64,000 nucleotides of DNA from Oscillospiraceae bacterium (GTDB lineage Bacteria > Bacillota > Clostridia > Oscillospirales > Ruminococcaceae). The stretch spans positions 1 through 64,000 of the forward strand of contig JAGBAZ010000055.1 in the NCBI GenBank assembly GCA_018110905.1, given 5' to 3'. The translations under genes were made by a program, and so were the position numbers. The notes under the pieces are model-generated. The model saw nothing but the letters and a program-made list of their open reading frames with translations, made no database searches and was not told where the DNA came from. This document shows, piece by piece, positions 7,426-15,609 of the stretch; position 1 is the first letter of the stretch, and the number at the start of each line of letters is the position of its first letter.

Positions 7426-10026
7426 TTATGTCAGCTTATCAATGTTATCAAATGGGCGGTAAAAACTTTTTCTTCCGTAAGTTTCTATCGTATTTTGGAT
7501 CTGTTTGTTTATAAACTCAACTTCCTCGCGGAGTTCATTCGCGGACATGCGCAAAACACCGCTACGCAAAGCGGCAACCTGGATAAGGTTATCGGAAGTT
7601 GCAACCTTTACGTTATAATTTTTTCCGATATCCTGACAAAGTTTTTCGATATACATATCTCCGGTTTCGTTTTCCTTGGTATAGGCAACGTGGATTTCGT
7701 GATAATCGAATTTTTCGCCGTAGTTTCCTTTAACTTTATATCCGTCGAAAACCAGAACCAGTTCACATTTTGTATATCCGCGATAGTTCGCAAGGATATC
7801 CATAAGGATATGTCGGGCTGCATCGAGATTTTCGGAAGCGAGTTTTTTAAGACCTTCCCAGGCAAAGATTATATTATAGCCGTCAACGATCAAATAATCT
7901 TTTTTCTTTGCCGCAGGCGCTTTATATTCTTTCGGGCGGTCCATAACCGCTTCGGTATATTGCTTTCTGCGGATAGGGCCGAATTCCCTTTCCATTATGG
8001 CTTCGAGTTCTTTTTCGTCGATGCTGAAATTCCTGCGGAAAACTTTTACGTTCGGAATAAGCGGAATTCCGTTTTCAATGCTGAAATCGATTCCGCTGGA
8101 AACGTGCATATGTTTTTCAACTTCGTTCCATTTTACGTTTATTCCTGCGCCATGGGAACAGAAAACAGAATCCGGACTGTTGAGAACATCTGATTCCGGG
8201 TCATATCCGAATTCCGTAATAACCTCTTCGGTATTATGGCAAGGAGCGTAGCCATCGGAAAAACAGACCAGTTTTCCCCTTCCGTGGGTATAAGAAAGGA
8301 CATCTTTAAGATAGGAGCGCATTGTTGAAACAGGCGCACGGCCTGAAATTTCGACCATATCTCCTTTTGTTTCCGGATAACCGAATGTTCCGTTCATCTC
8401 TCTGATATCGTTTATGGCGCGTCCTATCTGCTCCGAAGGTATTTCAAGACGGAAAGCATAATATGGTTCAAGAAGAACGTTTTTCGCTTTCATAAGTCCC
8501 TGGCGTACTGCACGGTACGTTGCCTGGCGGAAATCACCGCCTTCGGTGTGTTTTATATGAGCACGGCCCGCAACAAGGGTTATTTTAACGTCCGTAAGAG
8601 GCGAACCGGTGAGCACACCGAGGTGTGTTTTTTCCGCAAGGTGGGTCAGAACAAGCCTTTGCCAGTTGCGGTCAAGGGTATCTTCGCTGCAGCGGGTTTC
8701 GAGCAGAATTCCGCTTCCGGGTTCGCCCGGTTCGATTACAAGATGAACTTCCGCATAATGGCGGAGAGGTTCAAAATGACCGACTCCCTCCACCGGTTCG
8801 GCAATTGTTTCACGATAGATGATTTTTCCTTCATCAAGACCGATTTCCGTTCCGAAACGTTCAGAAACCATGCTTTTGAGTATCTCTTCCTGAACTTCAC
8901 CCATAAGACTTGCGTAAATTCCGCCGAGCTGTTCGTTCCATTCAATATGGAGCTGGGGGTCTTCGTCCTCAAGCTGCTTAAGCTTCGGCAAAAACTGCGC
9001 AGGAGAAATTCCTTCCGGAAGTTTTATACGGTAAGTCAGAACAGGCTCCAGAATCGGCTCAAATCCGGCTTCTTCAAAGCCAAGACCCTGGCCGGGAAAG
9101 GTTTTTGAAAGCCCGAGAACCGCAACAACGCTTCCCTGCTTTGCCTCATCGACCGGTTCAAACTTCGCACCAGAATATATTCGGAGTATATTTGCTTTTT
9201 CCTCAATCGGTTCGGAAGAATCTTTCGGCTTATATGAAACGACCGAGCGAACTTTGAAACTTCCACCGGTGATCTTCATAAAAGTCATGCGGTTTCCCTG
9301 AATATCCCTTGAAATTTTGAAAACCTTTGCGCCAAAATCCGCCTTTTGTTCCGGTTCATCAGCAAATTCTTCAAATCCTTCAATAAATTCCGAAACTCCG
9401 TAAAGGCGCAGAGCCGAACCGAAAAAGCAAGGAAAAACCTTTCGTTCTTTTATGAGCACGGCAATTTCTTCGGTGCTCAAGCTTCCGTTTTCCATATATT
9501 TTTCCATGCTCAGCTCATTGGTAAGGGCTATGTTTTCATAAAAATCCTCGTCTTTTTCGGAAAAATCAACACAGTTTCCGGAAAGATTTTCCCGAAGATT
9601 TTTCATTATCATGGATTTATCCGTATCTTCAAGGTCCATTTTGTTTATGAAAACAAAAACCGGAACGTTATAGCGGGAAAGAAGTTTCCATAATGTTTCG
9701 GTATGGACCTGAACGCCGTCCCTTGCGCTTATTACAAGAACAGCATAATCCATAACCTGCATGGTGCGTTCGGTTTCGGAAGAAAAATCGACGTGACCGG
9801 GGGTATCGAGAAGGGTTATTTCCATATTTTCGGTTTTAATAACCGCCTGTTTTGAAAAAATGGTAATTCCGCGCTCGCGTTCAATTTCGTTGTTATCGAG
9901 AAAAGCGTTTTTGTTATCAACTCTTCCGAGCTTTTTTATTTTTCCGGTGGAATATAAAAGCGCTTCGGAAAGAGTCGTCTTTCCTGCGTCAACATGCGCA
10001 AGAATTCCGACAACCAGTTTTTTCAT
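7426..10026 (-). CDS. TetM/EF-G-like ribosomal GTPase fused to a Rae1/YacP-like NYN nuclease
   Basis: The 866-residue protein starts at the ATG at 10026 after GGGGG; the open frame runs on to 10089, but that part is promoter. Residues 1 to about 690 follow the TetM/EF-G plan: P-loop AHVDAGKT (10-17), RGIT (52-55), DTPGH (74-78), NKMD (128-131), then domains II-V. Residues 710-845 match YacP/Rae1: VDGYNII, LVLVFDGY, TKENETGD, VATSDN, and SANEL, with the acidic catalytic set kept. Rae1 of Bacillus cuts mRNA in the ribosomal A site. TetM-type factors enter the same site. The SPVS-like loop of TetM that displaces tetracycline is not recognisable (here HIKHTEGGDF), so drug resistance is doubtful. 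Likely role: a ribosome-bound surveillance or mRNA-cleavage factor (inference). It is a single-gene unit with its own promoter and terminator. Confidence 0.9.
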   Translation of the reverse strand: MKKLVVGILAHVDAGKTTLSEALLYSTGKIKKLGRVDNKNAFLDNNEIERERGITIFSKQAVIKTENMEITLLDTPGHVDFSSETERTMQVMDYAVLVISARDGVQVHTETLWKLLSRYNVPVFVFINKMDLEDTDKSMIMKNLRENLSGNCVDFSEKDEDFYENIALTNELSMEKYMENGSLSTEEIAVLIKERKVFPCFFGSALRLYGVSEFIEGFEEFADEPEQKADFGAKVFKISRDIQGNRMTFMKITGGSFKVRSVVSYKPKDSSEPIEEKANILRIYSGAKFEPVDEAKQGSVVAVLGLSKTFPGQGLGFEEAGFEPILEPVLTYRIKLPEGISPAQFLPKLKQLEDEDPQLHIEWNEQLGGIYASLMGEVQEEILKSMVSERFGTEIGLDEGKIIYRETIAEPVEGVGHFEPLRHYAEVHLVIEPGEPGSGILLETRCSEDTLDRNWQRLVLTHLAEKTHLGVLTGSPLTDVKITLVAGRAHIKHTEGGDFRQATYRAVRQGLMKAKNVLLEPYYAFRLEIPSEQIGRAINDIREMNGTFGYPETKGDMVEISGRAPVSTMRSYLKDVLSYTHGRGKLVCFSDGYAPCHNTEEVITEFGYDPESDVLNSPDSVFCSHGAGINVKWNEVEKHMHVSSGIDFSIENGIPLIPNVKVFRRNFSIDEKELEAIMEREFGPIRRKQYTEAVMDRPKEYKAPAAKKKDYLIVDGYNIIFAWEGLKKLASENLDAARHILMDILANYRGYTKCELVLVFDGYKVKGNYGEKFDYHEIHVAYTKENETGDMYIEKLCQDIGKNYNVKVATSDNLIQVAALRSGVLRMSANELREEVEFINKQIQNTIETYGRKSFYRPFDNIDKLT

Positions 10027-10060
10027 AGAATAACCCCCTTTCTTTAAAATTATAAACTTT

Positions 10061-10089
10061 ATTATACCACAACACGGCATCAAAAGCAA
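10061..10089 (-). promoter_or_regulatory. Promoter of the GTPase-NYN gene
   Basis: TTGCTT and a perfect TATAAT are spaced by 17 nt on the minus strand, 35 nt before the ATG at 10026. It abuts the upstream terminator hairpin at 10093-10111. Confidence 0.82.
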
Positions 10090-10092
10090 AAA

Positions 10093-10116
10093 ACTCCCGC
10101 TTTGCGGGAGTTTTTA
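10093..10116 (-). terminator. Terminator after the small lipoprotein cluster
   Basis: ACTCCCGC-TTT-GCGGGAGT hairpin with A and T runs on either side; it ends the minus-strand transcript that includes the gene at 10117-10470. Confidence 0.85.
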
Positions 10117-10470
10117 TTAAAGCAATTTATCCAGTTCCGAAAAATCAAATTCCTCTTTCAGCGCATCTTTTTCATATCTTATAAGTTCACCCGTTGAAAC
10201 ATTTATTTCCGCGGCATCATTTCCGAATGTGACATTTAGTTTTTCGCCATATAAAGATCCGCTGTAAACGGCGTCTTTATCGTGTTTTACTACAATTGCA
10301 ATTTTAAGGACCTTATCGGTTTTTGCGACGATTTTCATTGCATCGTGGGGTTCGTTTCTTTTGATATTTTTCGGATTAAAAATTATGTCATATTCCTCTT
10401 CATCACAGCCGATTACAAATTTTTCGTCGGTTTCAAGAACGACAGTTGCGTTTCCGCTTTGTAAAACCAT
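10117..10470 (-). CDS. Hypothetical protein, small beta-rich
   Basis: No family is recognised. The 117-residue product lacks a signal peptide or membrane segment and alternates hydrophobic and polar residues (MVLQSGNATVVLETDE, KVLKIAIVVKHDKDAVYSG) as in a small beta sandwich, with an acidic helical C-terminus. Start chosen at the ATG at 10470, 7 nt after GGGAG; earlier in-frame starts lack a ribosome binding site and overlap the preceding gene. It is last in a run with two lipoprotein genes, so it may work with them at the membrane, but this is only positional. Confidence 0.6.
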   Translation of the reverse strand: MVLQSGNATVVLETDEKFVIGCDEEEYDIIFNPKNIKRNEPHDAMKIVAKTDKVLKIAIVVKHDKDAVYSGSLYGEKLNVTFGNDAAEINVSTGELIRYEKDALKEEFDFSELDKLL

Positions 10471-10486
10471 ATTCATTCTCCCTTCC

Positions 10487-10882
10487 TTATGGATAACCTG
10501 CATCTTTAAGTTCCCATTCTTCACCTATATTTCTTACAAGAATCCAGCTCCATTTTGCAATTTCGCCTTTTTCAAGAGCACCTTCGGTTTCTTTTGAAGC
10601 AAAAAACTTCGACCGAAGAACAATTGCCTCATCTGCACTATATTGTTCCATATAGTATTTCATTTGTTTTTTGCAAAAATCTTCTTCATATTTAAGTTCC
10701 AAAAGAACATATCCTTCGGATTTTTTGATTTCTTCACAAACGATATCCATTGCTTCTTCGATATCCTCTTTTGAAAAAATCTTGGAATCTCCAACATTTT
10801 TCCGAGCCAAAAATGTAATTCCGCATCCTGAAAGACTCAGAACAATTATTGCTACAACAAATAATTTTAAAAATTTTTTCAT
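10487..10882 (-). CDS. Small lipoprotein, paralogue of its upstream neighbour
   Basis: A 131-residue lipoprotein with signal peptide and lipobox LSGC (Cys20). The mature part shares an ordered set of features with the neighbour at 10882-11277: DSKIFSKEDIEEAM, VLLELKYEE, QYSADEAIVL and WSWILVR. The start codon overlaps the stop of that gene (TGATG), so the two are translationally coupled. The pair is a tandem duplication. I do not recognise the domain; it is small enough to be a binding or structural envelope protein. Confidence 0.7.
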   Translation of the reverse strand: MKKFLKLFVVAIIVLSLSGCGITFLARKNVGDSKIFSKEDIEEAMDIVCEEIKKSEGYVLLELKYEEDFCKKQMKYYMEQYSADEAIVLRSKFFASKETEGALEKGEIAKWSWILVRNIGEEWELKDAGYP

Positions 10883-11277
10883 CAGCCGTATCCCCAGGTT
10901 TTAAGTTCCCAGAATCCGCCTTTATCACGAACCAGGATCCAGTTCCATTTTGTATATGTTTTTCCCGGTTCAAGGCTTCCGTTTTCTCCGGCAACGTAGA
11001 ATTTAGAAAGCAGGACTATCGCTTCGTCTGCATCATATTGTTCCGCCCAGCCATTCATTCTTTCTTTCGAATATTCCTCATCATATTCAAGTTCAAGAAG
11101 AACGCAGCCTTCAAAAAAGGCAAATTCACGATAAACCCGGTTCATTGCTTTTTCGATATCTCTTTCGGAATAAATTTTTGAATCATCAATGATTTTTTTC
11201 GCTGTGAAAGGAATTCCGCAGCCGGAAAGACTTATGACCAAAACCGCCGCCAATAAAATCGCAAGAACCTTTTTCAT
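10882..11277 (-). CDS. Small lipoprotein, tandem paralogue
   Basis: The 131-residue protein has a lipoprotein signal (lipobox LSGC) and a mature domain with DSKIYSERDIEKAM, VLLELEYDEE, QYDADEAIVLLS and WNWILVRD. The ATG at 11277 is preferred over a GTG three codons upstream because it lies 8 nt after AGAGGTG. It has the same length and layout as the next gene, to which it is coupled, and the two are clearly a duplication. Function unknown. Confidence 0.72.
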   Translation of the reverse strand: MKKVLAILLAAVLVISLSGCGIPFTAKKIIDDSKIYSERDIEKAMNRVYREFAFFEGCVLLELEYDEEYSKERMNGWAEQYDADEAIVLLSKFYVAGENGSLEPGKTYTKWNWILVRDKGGFWELKTWGYG

Positions 11278-11365
11278 GGAAAACACACCTCTTTTTCGGT
11301 TTATGTTTTCATTATAACTCGGGGATTTTTGTTTTCCACAGGTTTAATAAAATCTTAAAAAAGGT

Positions 11366-11743
11366 TTAAGAATCTGCTTCAGAAACCGAAACGCTTCCCC
11401 GGTGCTCTTCGCAATATATACGGAATTTTACCTTTCCCTTTGCGGAAAAATTATAAGTTCCGGTTTCTGCGTTTTCTATTTCAGTTATAATTTCTCCGTT
11501 TTGGTCTTTCGCAATTATATCGACGCTTCCTTCTTCGGTAATAACTTCGATAACCATTTCCTTCTCTTCTTTTCCGAGATTAAGAACATGGCCTTTTGTT
11601 CCGTCAAGAAAATCGTGCTTCTGGCTCCAGCTTGTTCTTGTTCCGCTTTCAATGGACATAAAAGCTTTGTAACTATCCGGTTCACAGCCGGAAAAGCAAG
11701 CACACAGCATTATGCAAAGCATAAAAACTAATATTTTTCTCAT
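11366..11743 (-). CDS. Hypothetical lipoprotein
   Basis: The 125-residue product has a lipoprotein signal with lipobox FSGC at about residue 20. The mature part is beta-rich (MVIEVITEEGSVDIIAKDQN, then GTYNFSAKGKVKFRIYCEEH), resembling a small beta-sandwich of the kind often found in Clostridial lipoproteins. It follows the HD hydrolase gene by 4 nt (11748), with GAGGTGA before its ATG, so the two are in one operon. No specific function can be given. Confidence 0.65.
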   Translation of the reverse strand: MRKILVFMLCIMLCACFSGCEPDSYKAFMSIESGTRTSWSQKHDFLDGTKGHVLNLGKEEKEMVIEVITEEGSVDIIAKDQNGEIITEIENAETGTYNFSAKGKVKFRIYCEEHRGSVSVSEADS

Positions 11744-11747
11744 TTTT

Positions 11748-12398
11748 TCACCTCAGTTCGCTGTTTTTGATCTGAGCAAGGAGTTTTTTATAAAAACCTA
11801 TCTGGTAATCGAGTTTTTCGATCCACATTTTCTTGCCCGTTTCCGTCGCAAAATCAAGGTTTTTATAGCTTTCAAGCCTTTCGATAACTTTGTTTACGTG
11901 TTCGTTTTTTTCGGGAAGGCTCATTTCGTCATATTTTACCCATTTTAAATTTTCAAAAATTCGGTAGGCATCAAAGCGGTCGATATTATCCGCATCGCCG
12001 ACAGAAAGAGCAAAAGCTGTTCTTTCCCCGGGAAAATCCGCTTCATCGTCAACGTGGATCGCAATTCCGTAGCAGATTTCTTCAATAATTTCCGGCTCGA
12101 TTCCGATTTCTTCAATGAACGGGCGGGCAATTTTTGCGGAATATCTGCCGTGGTTTCTTGCTTCTTCCCTTGTTTTGAATTCGTTTATGTAAGAAATATC
12201 GTGAAGAAGACAGGCGATTACCATTGCGTCAGAATCCATTCCCTCTTTTTCTGCGATTATTTTTCCTATGTTCGCGACCCTTACGGAATGTTCAAAACGG
12301 TAATCTTTTTCCGATTTTTTATCTGAAAAATAATCGCTTTCGTCAAATCTTTTTTTCAAAAAATCCATTGCAAGCTGAACACAGTTTTCTGCTCTCAT
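11748..12398 (-). CDS. HD-domain phosphohydrolase
   Basis: The 216-residue cytoplasmic protein carries the HD signature: FEHSVRVANIGKIIAE (first His), CLLHDISY (His-Asp pair), and later GDADNIDRFDAYR. The spacing is that of single-domain HD hydrolases acting on nucleotides or phosphoesters with a divalent metal. Its ATG overlaps the stop of the membrane protein gene upstream (ATGA). The substrate cannot be read from sequence. A second, different HD protein lies at 26905-27483. Confidence 0.8.
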   Translation of the reverse strand: MRAENCVQLAMDFLKKRFDESDYFSDKKSEKDYRFEHSVRVANIGKIIAEKEGMDSDAMVIACLLHDISYINEFKTREEARNHGRYSAKIARPFIEEIGIEPEIIEEICYGIAIHVDDEADFPGERTAFALSVGDADNIDRFDAYRIFENLKWVKYDEMSLPEKNEHVNKVIERLESYKNLDFATETGKKMWIEKLDYQIGFYKKLLAQIKNSELR

Positions 12399-13036
12399 TT
12401 TTTCTCCTTTTTACCGTTAACAACTGTTTTTACCATCTGAAAAATTCCAACCGCTACCATAAGCGTCGGAATAATTGCCAAAAATCCCATTGAACCGAAA
12501 GCGTTCCAGGGAAAAACGCTTCCACCCATCATATATAGGCAAAGTTCTCCAACCGCAAAGATAAGAAATCCAGCTGTAAAGTCAAACACGTTTACATGTA
12601 TTTTTATTTTTCCGTTTATCCAAAGCCAGCAAAATATCATAAAAAGCGGAATAAAAGTGAACATAAAACCTATTGTTATATAAGTTGCGGAAGCCGTTCC
12701 GCCTTTTATTATCGCATTTTTGGGATTTTCCGGTTCATAAAGAACCGTTCTTACACTGTCGATTTCCGGAATAACACCGCTTCCGTAATCCGTTTCAACA
12801 AAATATTCCGCACCGCCGGAATAGAAAACATATTTAAGACGATAGGTCGTTTCACCGTCATCATCTATATCATAAACGCTGTAATCCCTGAAATATCCCG
12901 GCGCTTCGAACCAATCCTTTGTTTTTATCGCAAGCGAAATGCTGTTTTTGATTCCGAGGAAAAGCAAAATTATTCCGGCAAGCAAAGCCGAAGAAAAAAG
13001 CAGAATTATTATGATTTTTTTAGGATTTATTTTCAA
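12395..13036 (-). CDS. Membrane protein, DUF3592-like
   Basis: The 213-residue protein has an N-terminal membrane segment (about 7-27), an extracytoplasmic beta-rich loop (TTYRLKYVFYSGGAEYFVET and a YEPENPKNAII motif), and three C-terminal membrane segments. This arrangement, with YxPxNP before the second helix, is typical of DUF3592 proteins of unknown function. TTG start after AGGAGG. It heads a small operon with the HD hydrolase and a lipoprotein. Confidence 0.6.
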   Translation of the reverse strand: MKINPKKIIIILLFSSALLAGIILLFLGIKNSISLAIKTKDWFEAPGYFRDYSVYDIDDDGETTYRLKYVFYSGGAEYFVETDYGSGVIPEIDSVRTVLYEPENPKNAIIKGGTASATYITIGFMFTFIPLFMIFCWLWINGKIKIHVNVFDFTAGFLIFAVGELCLYMMGGSVFPWNAFGSMGFLAIIPTLMVAVGIFQMVKTVVNGKKEKK

Positions 13037-13083
13037 AAAGCTTCGCCTCCTTTTTGTTTTATTATATCACTATTTTTCCGATA

Positions 13084-13112
13084 AAAAAAGACCGCCAGAA
13101 AGGCGGTCTTTT
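13084..13112 (-). terminator. Terminator of the aldolase gene
   Basis: AAGACCGCC and GGCGGTCTT arms around AGAAA, followed by T7 on the minus strand just after the fba stop codon. Confidence 0.88.
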
Positions 13113-13126
13113 CATCTTCTTTAAAA

Positions 13127-14062
13127 TTATGCTTTTCCGTTGCAGCCGAGAACATCAACGATTTTATGGCGAACCATTTCCTTGATGTTTTCTCTTGCGG
13201 GTTTAAGGTACTGTCTGGGGTCAAAATGATCCGGATGCTCAACGAGATGCTGACGGATGGAACCGGTGCAAACAAGGCGAAGGTCGGAGTCGATGTTGAT
13301 TTTGCAGACTGCCATTTTTGCTGCTTCGCGGAGAAGTTCTTCCGGAATACCGATTGCATCGGGCATCTGGCCGCCAAATTCGTTAACGATTTTTACCCAT
13401 TCCTGCGGAACGGAAGAAGAACCATGAAGAACGATCGGGAAACCGGGAAGTCTTTCTTCAACTTCTTTAAGAATATCGAAGCGAAGTTCGGGTTTGTGGC
13501 CGGGTTTGAATTTATAAGCACCGTGGGAAGTTCCGATTGCGATTGCAAGGGAATCAACGCCGGTTCTTTCAACAAATTCCTGAACCTGTTCCGGTCTGGT
13601 ATAGGAGGAATCTTCGGCAGAAACGTTAACGTCGTCTTCGATACCTGCAAGGGTTCCAAGTTCACCTTCAACACAAACGCCGTGTGCGTGAGCATATTCA
13701 ACAACCTGTCTGGTAAGGGCGATGTTGTCTTCGAAATCATATTTGGAACCGTCGATCATAACGGAAGTAAAACCGCTGTCGATGCAGCTTCTGCATACTT
13801 CGAAATCTGCGCCGTGGTCAAGATGAAGAGCGATCGGAAGACCGGTGTCGTAAACAGCTGCTTCAACAAGTTTTGTAAGATAGATGGGTTTAGCATAGTT
13901 TCTTGCGCCGGCAGAAACCTGAAGAATAAGGGGAGCTTTTTCTTCAGCAGCAGCTTCGGTGATACCCTGGATAATTTCCATATTATTTACGTTGAAGGCG
14001 CCGATTGCATAGCCGCCTTCATAAGCTTTTGCGAACATTTCTTTTGTTCCTACGAGAGGCAT
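13127..14062 (-). CDS. fba: Class II fructose-1,6-bisphosphate aldolase
   Basis: The enzyme splits fructose-1,6-bisphosphate to dihydroxyacetone phosphate and glyceraldehyde-3-phosphate in glycolysis. At 311 residues it has the zinc site HLDHGADFE, the second zinc region TSHGAYKFKPG, and the phosphate-binding LHGSSSVP and NIDSDLRL stretches of class II aldolases (FbaA/GatY group). ATG start after AAAGGAATG. It is a single-gene unit with its own promoter and terminator. Catalytic Asp and metal His residues appear intact. Confidence 0.95.
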   Translation of the reverse strand: MPLVGTKEMFAKAYEGGYAIGAFNVNNMEIIQGITEAAAEEKAPLILQVSAGARNYAKPIYLTKLVEAAVYDTGLPIALHLDHGADFEVCRSCIDSGFTSVMIDGSKYDFEDNIALTRQVVEYAHAHGVCVEGELGTLAGIEDDVNVSAEDSSYTRPEQVQEFVERTGVDSLAIAIGTSHGAYKFKPGHKPELRFDILKEVEERLPGFPIVLHGSSSVPQEWVKIVNEFGGQMPDAIGIPEELLREAAKMAVCKINIDSDLRLVCTGSIRQHLVEHPDHFDPRQYLKPARENIKEMVRHKIVDVLGCNGKA

Positions 14063-14099
14063 AAAAATTCATTCCTTTCAGATATAAATCTACAAATAT

Positions 14100-14128
14100 A
14101 TTCTATACTAAATTCCAAATGTTTTCAA
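14100..14128 (-). promoter_or_regulatory. Promoter of fba
   Basis: TTGAAA and TAGAAT separated by 17 nt on the minus strand, about 40 nt before the fba start. Confidence 0.75.
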
Positions 14129-14141
14129 TAGCAATAATACT

Positions 14142-14987
14142 TTATTTGGTTTTAATTCCAACGAATTTTTCCGGAAAGTTTCTTGCATAGTGGAAAAGAA
14201 ATTGTTGGGCAATTCCCGCATAATCCGTTACGCAGGGCGGCATTTCGCCGCCAAGAGCGGCAATTACACGCTTCATCCAAACGTCTGCAGGACAGCGCTC
14301 CACCCTTCCAAGCCCGTAAAGCAAAACACAGTCCGCAACTTTCGGACCTATTCCGTGAACTTTCAAAAGGCGTTCGCGCGCTTCATTAAGCGGAGCGGAC
14401 ATAAGCGATTCCAGATCAAGCGTACCTTCATAAACCTCTTTTGCTGCGGCGGAAATATATTCCGCACGGTAACCGCAGCCAAGTTTAGAATAACTTTCGG
14501 TCGGTTCTTTTGCAAGCCTTTCCGGAGTCGGAAAAGCAAAAACTCCCGGTTCGATTTCTTCGCCGAAGGCTGCGCAAAGCCTTTCAACAATTCCTTTTAT
14601 TCTCGCAATGTTGTTGTTCTGACTGATTATGAAGGTTATGAACGCTTCCCAGGGTTCCTGGCGGAGAACTCTTATTCCCGGTGCAAATTCGCATGCGTTT
14701 TTAAGCATTTCATTTGCTCCGAAATCTGATTTCAAAACATCGTAATCACGGTTAAAATCAAAATAATCAAGCCATACTTCATTGAATTCAGCTTCATCGG
14801 CACCGATAAAAGTAATTCCGTCTTTTTCCTGGCGGATTTTTCCATAAACGCCTTTGACAACGCCGCGCCAATTTCCGATTTCATCCGGTTTCCAGCGAAA
14901 ACACTGTCCGCAATCCAATGTTTCGGGAAGAGAAAGATTGCTTATATCCGTAACTTTTATTCCTTCGGAAGTTTTCTCTATTTTCAT
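14142..14987 (-). CDS. 8-oxoguanine DNA glycosylase (OGG1-type)
   Basis: The 281-residue protein removes oxidised guanine from DNA. An N-terminal OGG domain (TLDCGQCFRWKPDE) precedes the HhH-GPD core: VHGIGPKVADCVLLYGLGR, where the Lys is the expected Schiff-base nucleophile, and CPADVWMKRV, where the Asp activates it. The chosen ATG at 14987 follows AAGGTGA; the frame stays open 27 codons further but without a ribosome binding site. It is a stand-alone gene whose upstream region has a palindrome (see 15058-15081). Confidence 0.9.
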   Translation of the reverse strand: MKIEKTSEGIKVTDISNLSLPETLDCGQCFRWKPDEIGNWRGVVKGVYGKIRQEKDGITFIGADEAEFNEVWLDYFDFNRDYDVLKSDFGANEMLKNACEFAPGIRVLRQEPWEAFITFIISQNNNIARIKGIVERLCAAFGEEIEPGVFAFPTPERLAKEPTESYSKLGCGYRAEYISAAAKEVYEGTLDLESLMSAPLNEARERLLKVHGIGPKVADCVLLYGLGRVERCPADVWMKRVIAALGGEMPPCVTDYAGIAQQFLFHYARNFPEKFVGIKTK

Positions 14988-15344
14988 AAAAAAATCACCT
15001 TTTTCCGATGCTTTTTGTGCAGTTTTTTCGAGCATTTCCGACCTTTTTTGTGCTCGCTTTTTGAGCATCAGTGCTCAAAAAAATTTTACGTAAAGTCTAA
15101 TAAACTGTTTGTATGATTATGAATAAACTGTTTCCACAATGTTAAAACAACGTTTTTTCCCTTAAAAACAAGCCTTTCGCGTTAAAGTTTTCAACGTTTT
15201 CCACCAAGTTTTCCACCAAACAGTTAAAAATAATATCCCGATTGTATAATTTCTGTTTAATAAATAATCTCCAAAAACAGCGTATAAATCGTCCCATATT
15301 TTTAAAACTATATATGGATAAATTTTATGGAGGTGCAATCGCAA
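14988..15344. other. Intergenic region with a palindrome and a short direct repeat
   Basis: There is no convincing gene in this 357-nt AT-rich stretch. It contains a near-perfect palindrome at 15058-15081 (TTTTTGAGCA-TCAG-TGCTCAAAAA), several GAGCA/TGCTC words upstream of the glycosylase gene, and a tandem direct repeat at 15196-15221 (GTTTTCCACCAA twice). A TATAAT at 15245-15250 could serve the plus-strand gene at 15345. Confidence 0.5.
15058..15081. repeat. Palindrome upstream of the glycosylase gene
   Basis: Ten-nt arms TTTTTGAGCA and TGCTCAAAAA surround TCAG. It may be a terminator or an operator; no adjacent gene ends here, so an operator for the glycosylase gene is somewhat more likely. 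Confidence 0.5.
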
Positions 15345-15605
15345 ATGCTGCGCGGAGTCAATAAAAAAATTATAGAAATAAATAATGTCGAAGGCGGATA
15401 TTTTGATAAAATTTTGTTTTTTGTAAATGATGAAAAACGTTCGGAACCTGATTCTGTTCTTAATAATCAAGCTGAAAAATATGTTTCGGATTCCTGTGCT
15501 CTTAAGTACAAAAAAAGCTTTTTTTCAGGAGAAACAGCAAAAATCCTTCTTAAAATGGCAATTTCCGGCGGCATTGGACTTGCCGTCGGAACATTGCTGC
15601 TTTAA
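15345..15605 (+). CDS. Small hypothetical protein with a C-terminal membrane segment
   Basis: The product is 86 residues if translation starts at the ATG at 15345, which lies 11 nt after GGAGGTG; an in-frame ATG at 15327 overlaps that ribosome binding site and is less likely. It begins MLRGVNKKIIEINNVEGGYF, is charged in the middle, and ends in a hydrophobic stretch (ILLKMAISGGIGLAVGTLLL) that could anchor it in the membrane. I do not recognise it. It stands alone and converges on the cupin gene. Confidence 0.6.
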   Translation: MLRGVNKKIIEINNVEGGYFDKILFFVNDEKRSEPDSVLNNQAEKYVSDSCALKYKKSFFSGETAKILLKMAISGGIGLAVGTLLL

Positions 15606-15609
15606 ATGA

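Noticed and set aside
7426-10026. Tetracycline resistance by the TetM-like protein
   Set aside because: The overall fold matches, but the loop that displaces tetracycline (SPVS region) is not recognisable and the protein carries an added nuclease domain. Resistance should not be claimed from sequence.
10027-10089. N-terminal extension of the GTPase-NYN protein
   Set aside because: This stretch contains the promoter TTGCTT-17-TATAAT and the SD; the real ATG is at 10026.
15190-15230. A cluster of DnaA boxes or a replication origin
   Set aside because: The TTTTCCACC repeats differ from TTATCCACA at key places, and no dnaA, dnaN or parAB gene is near.
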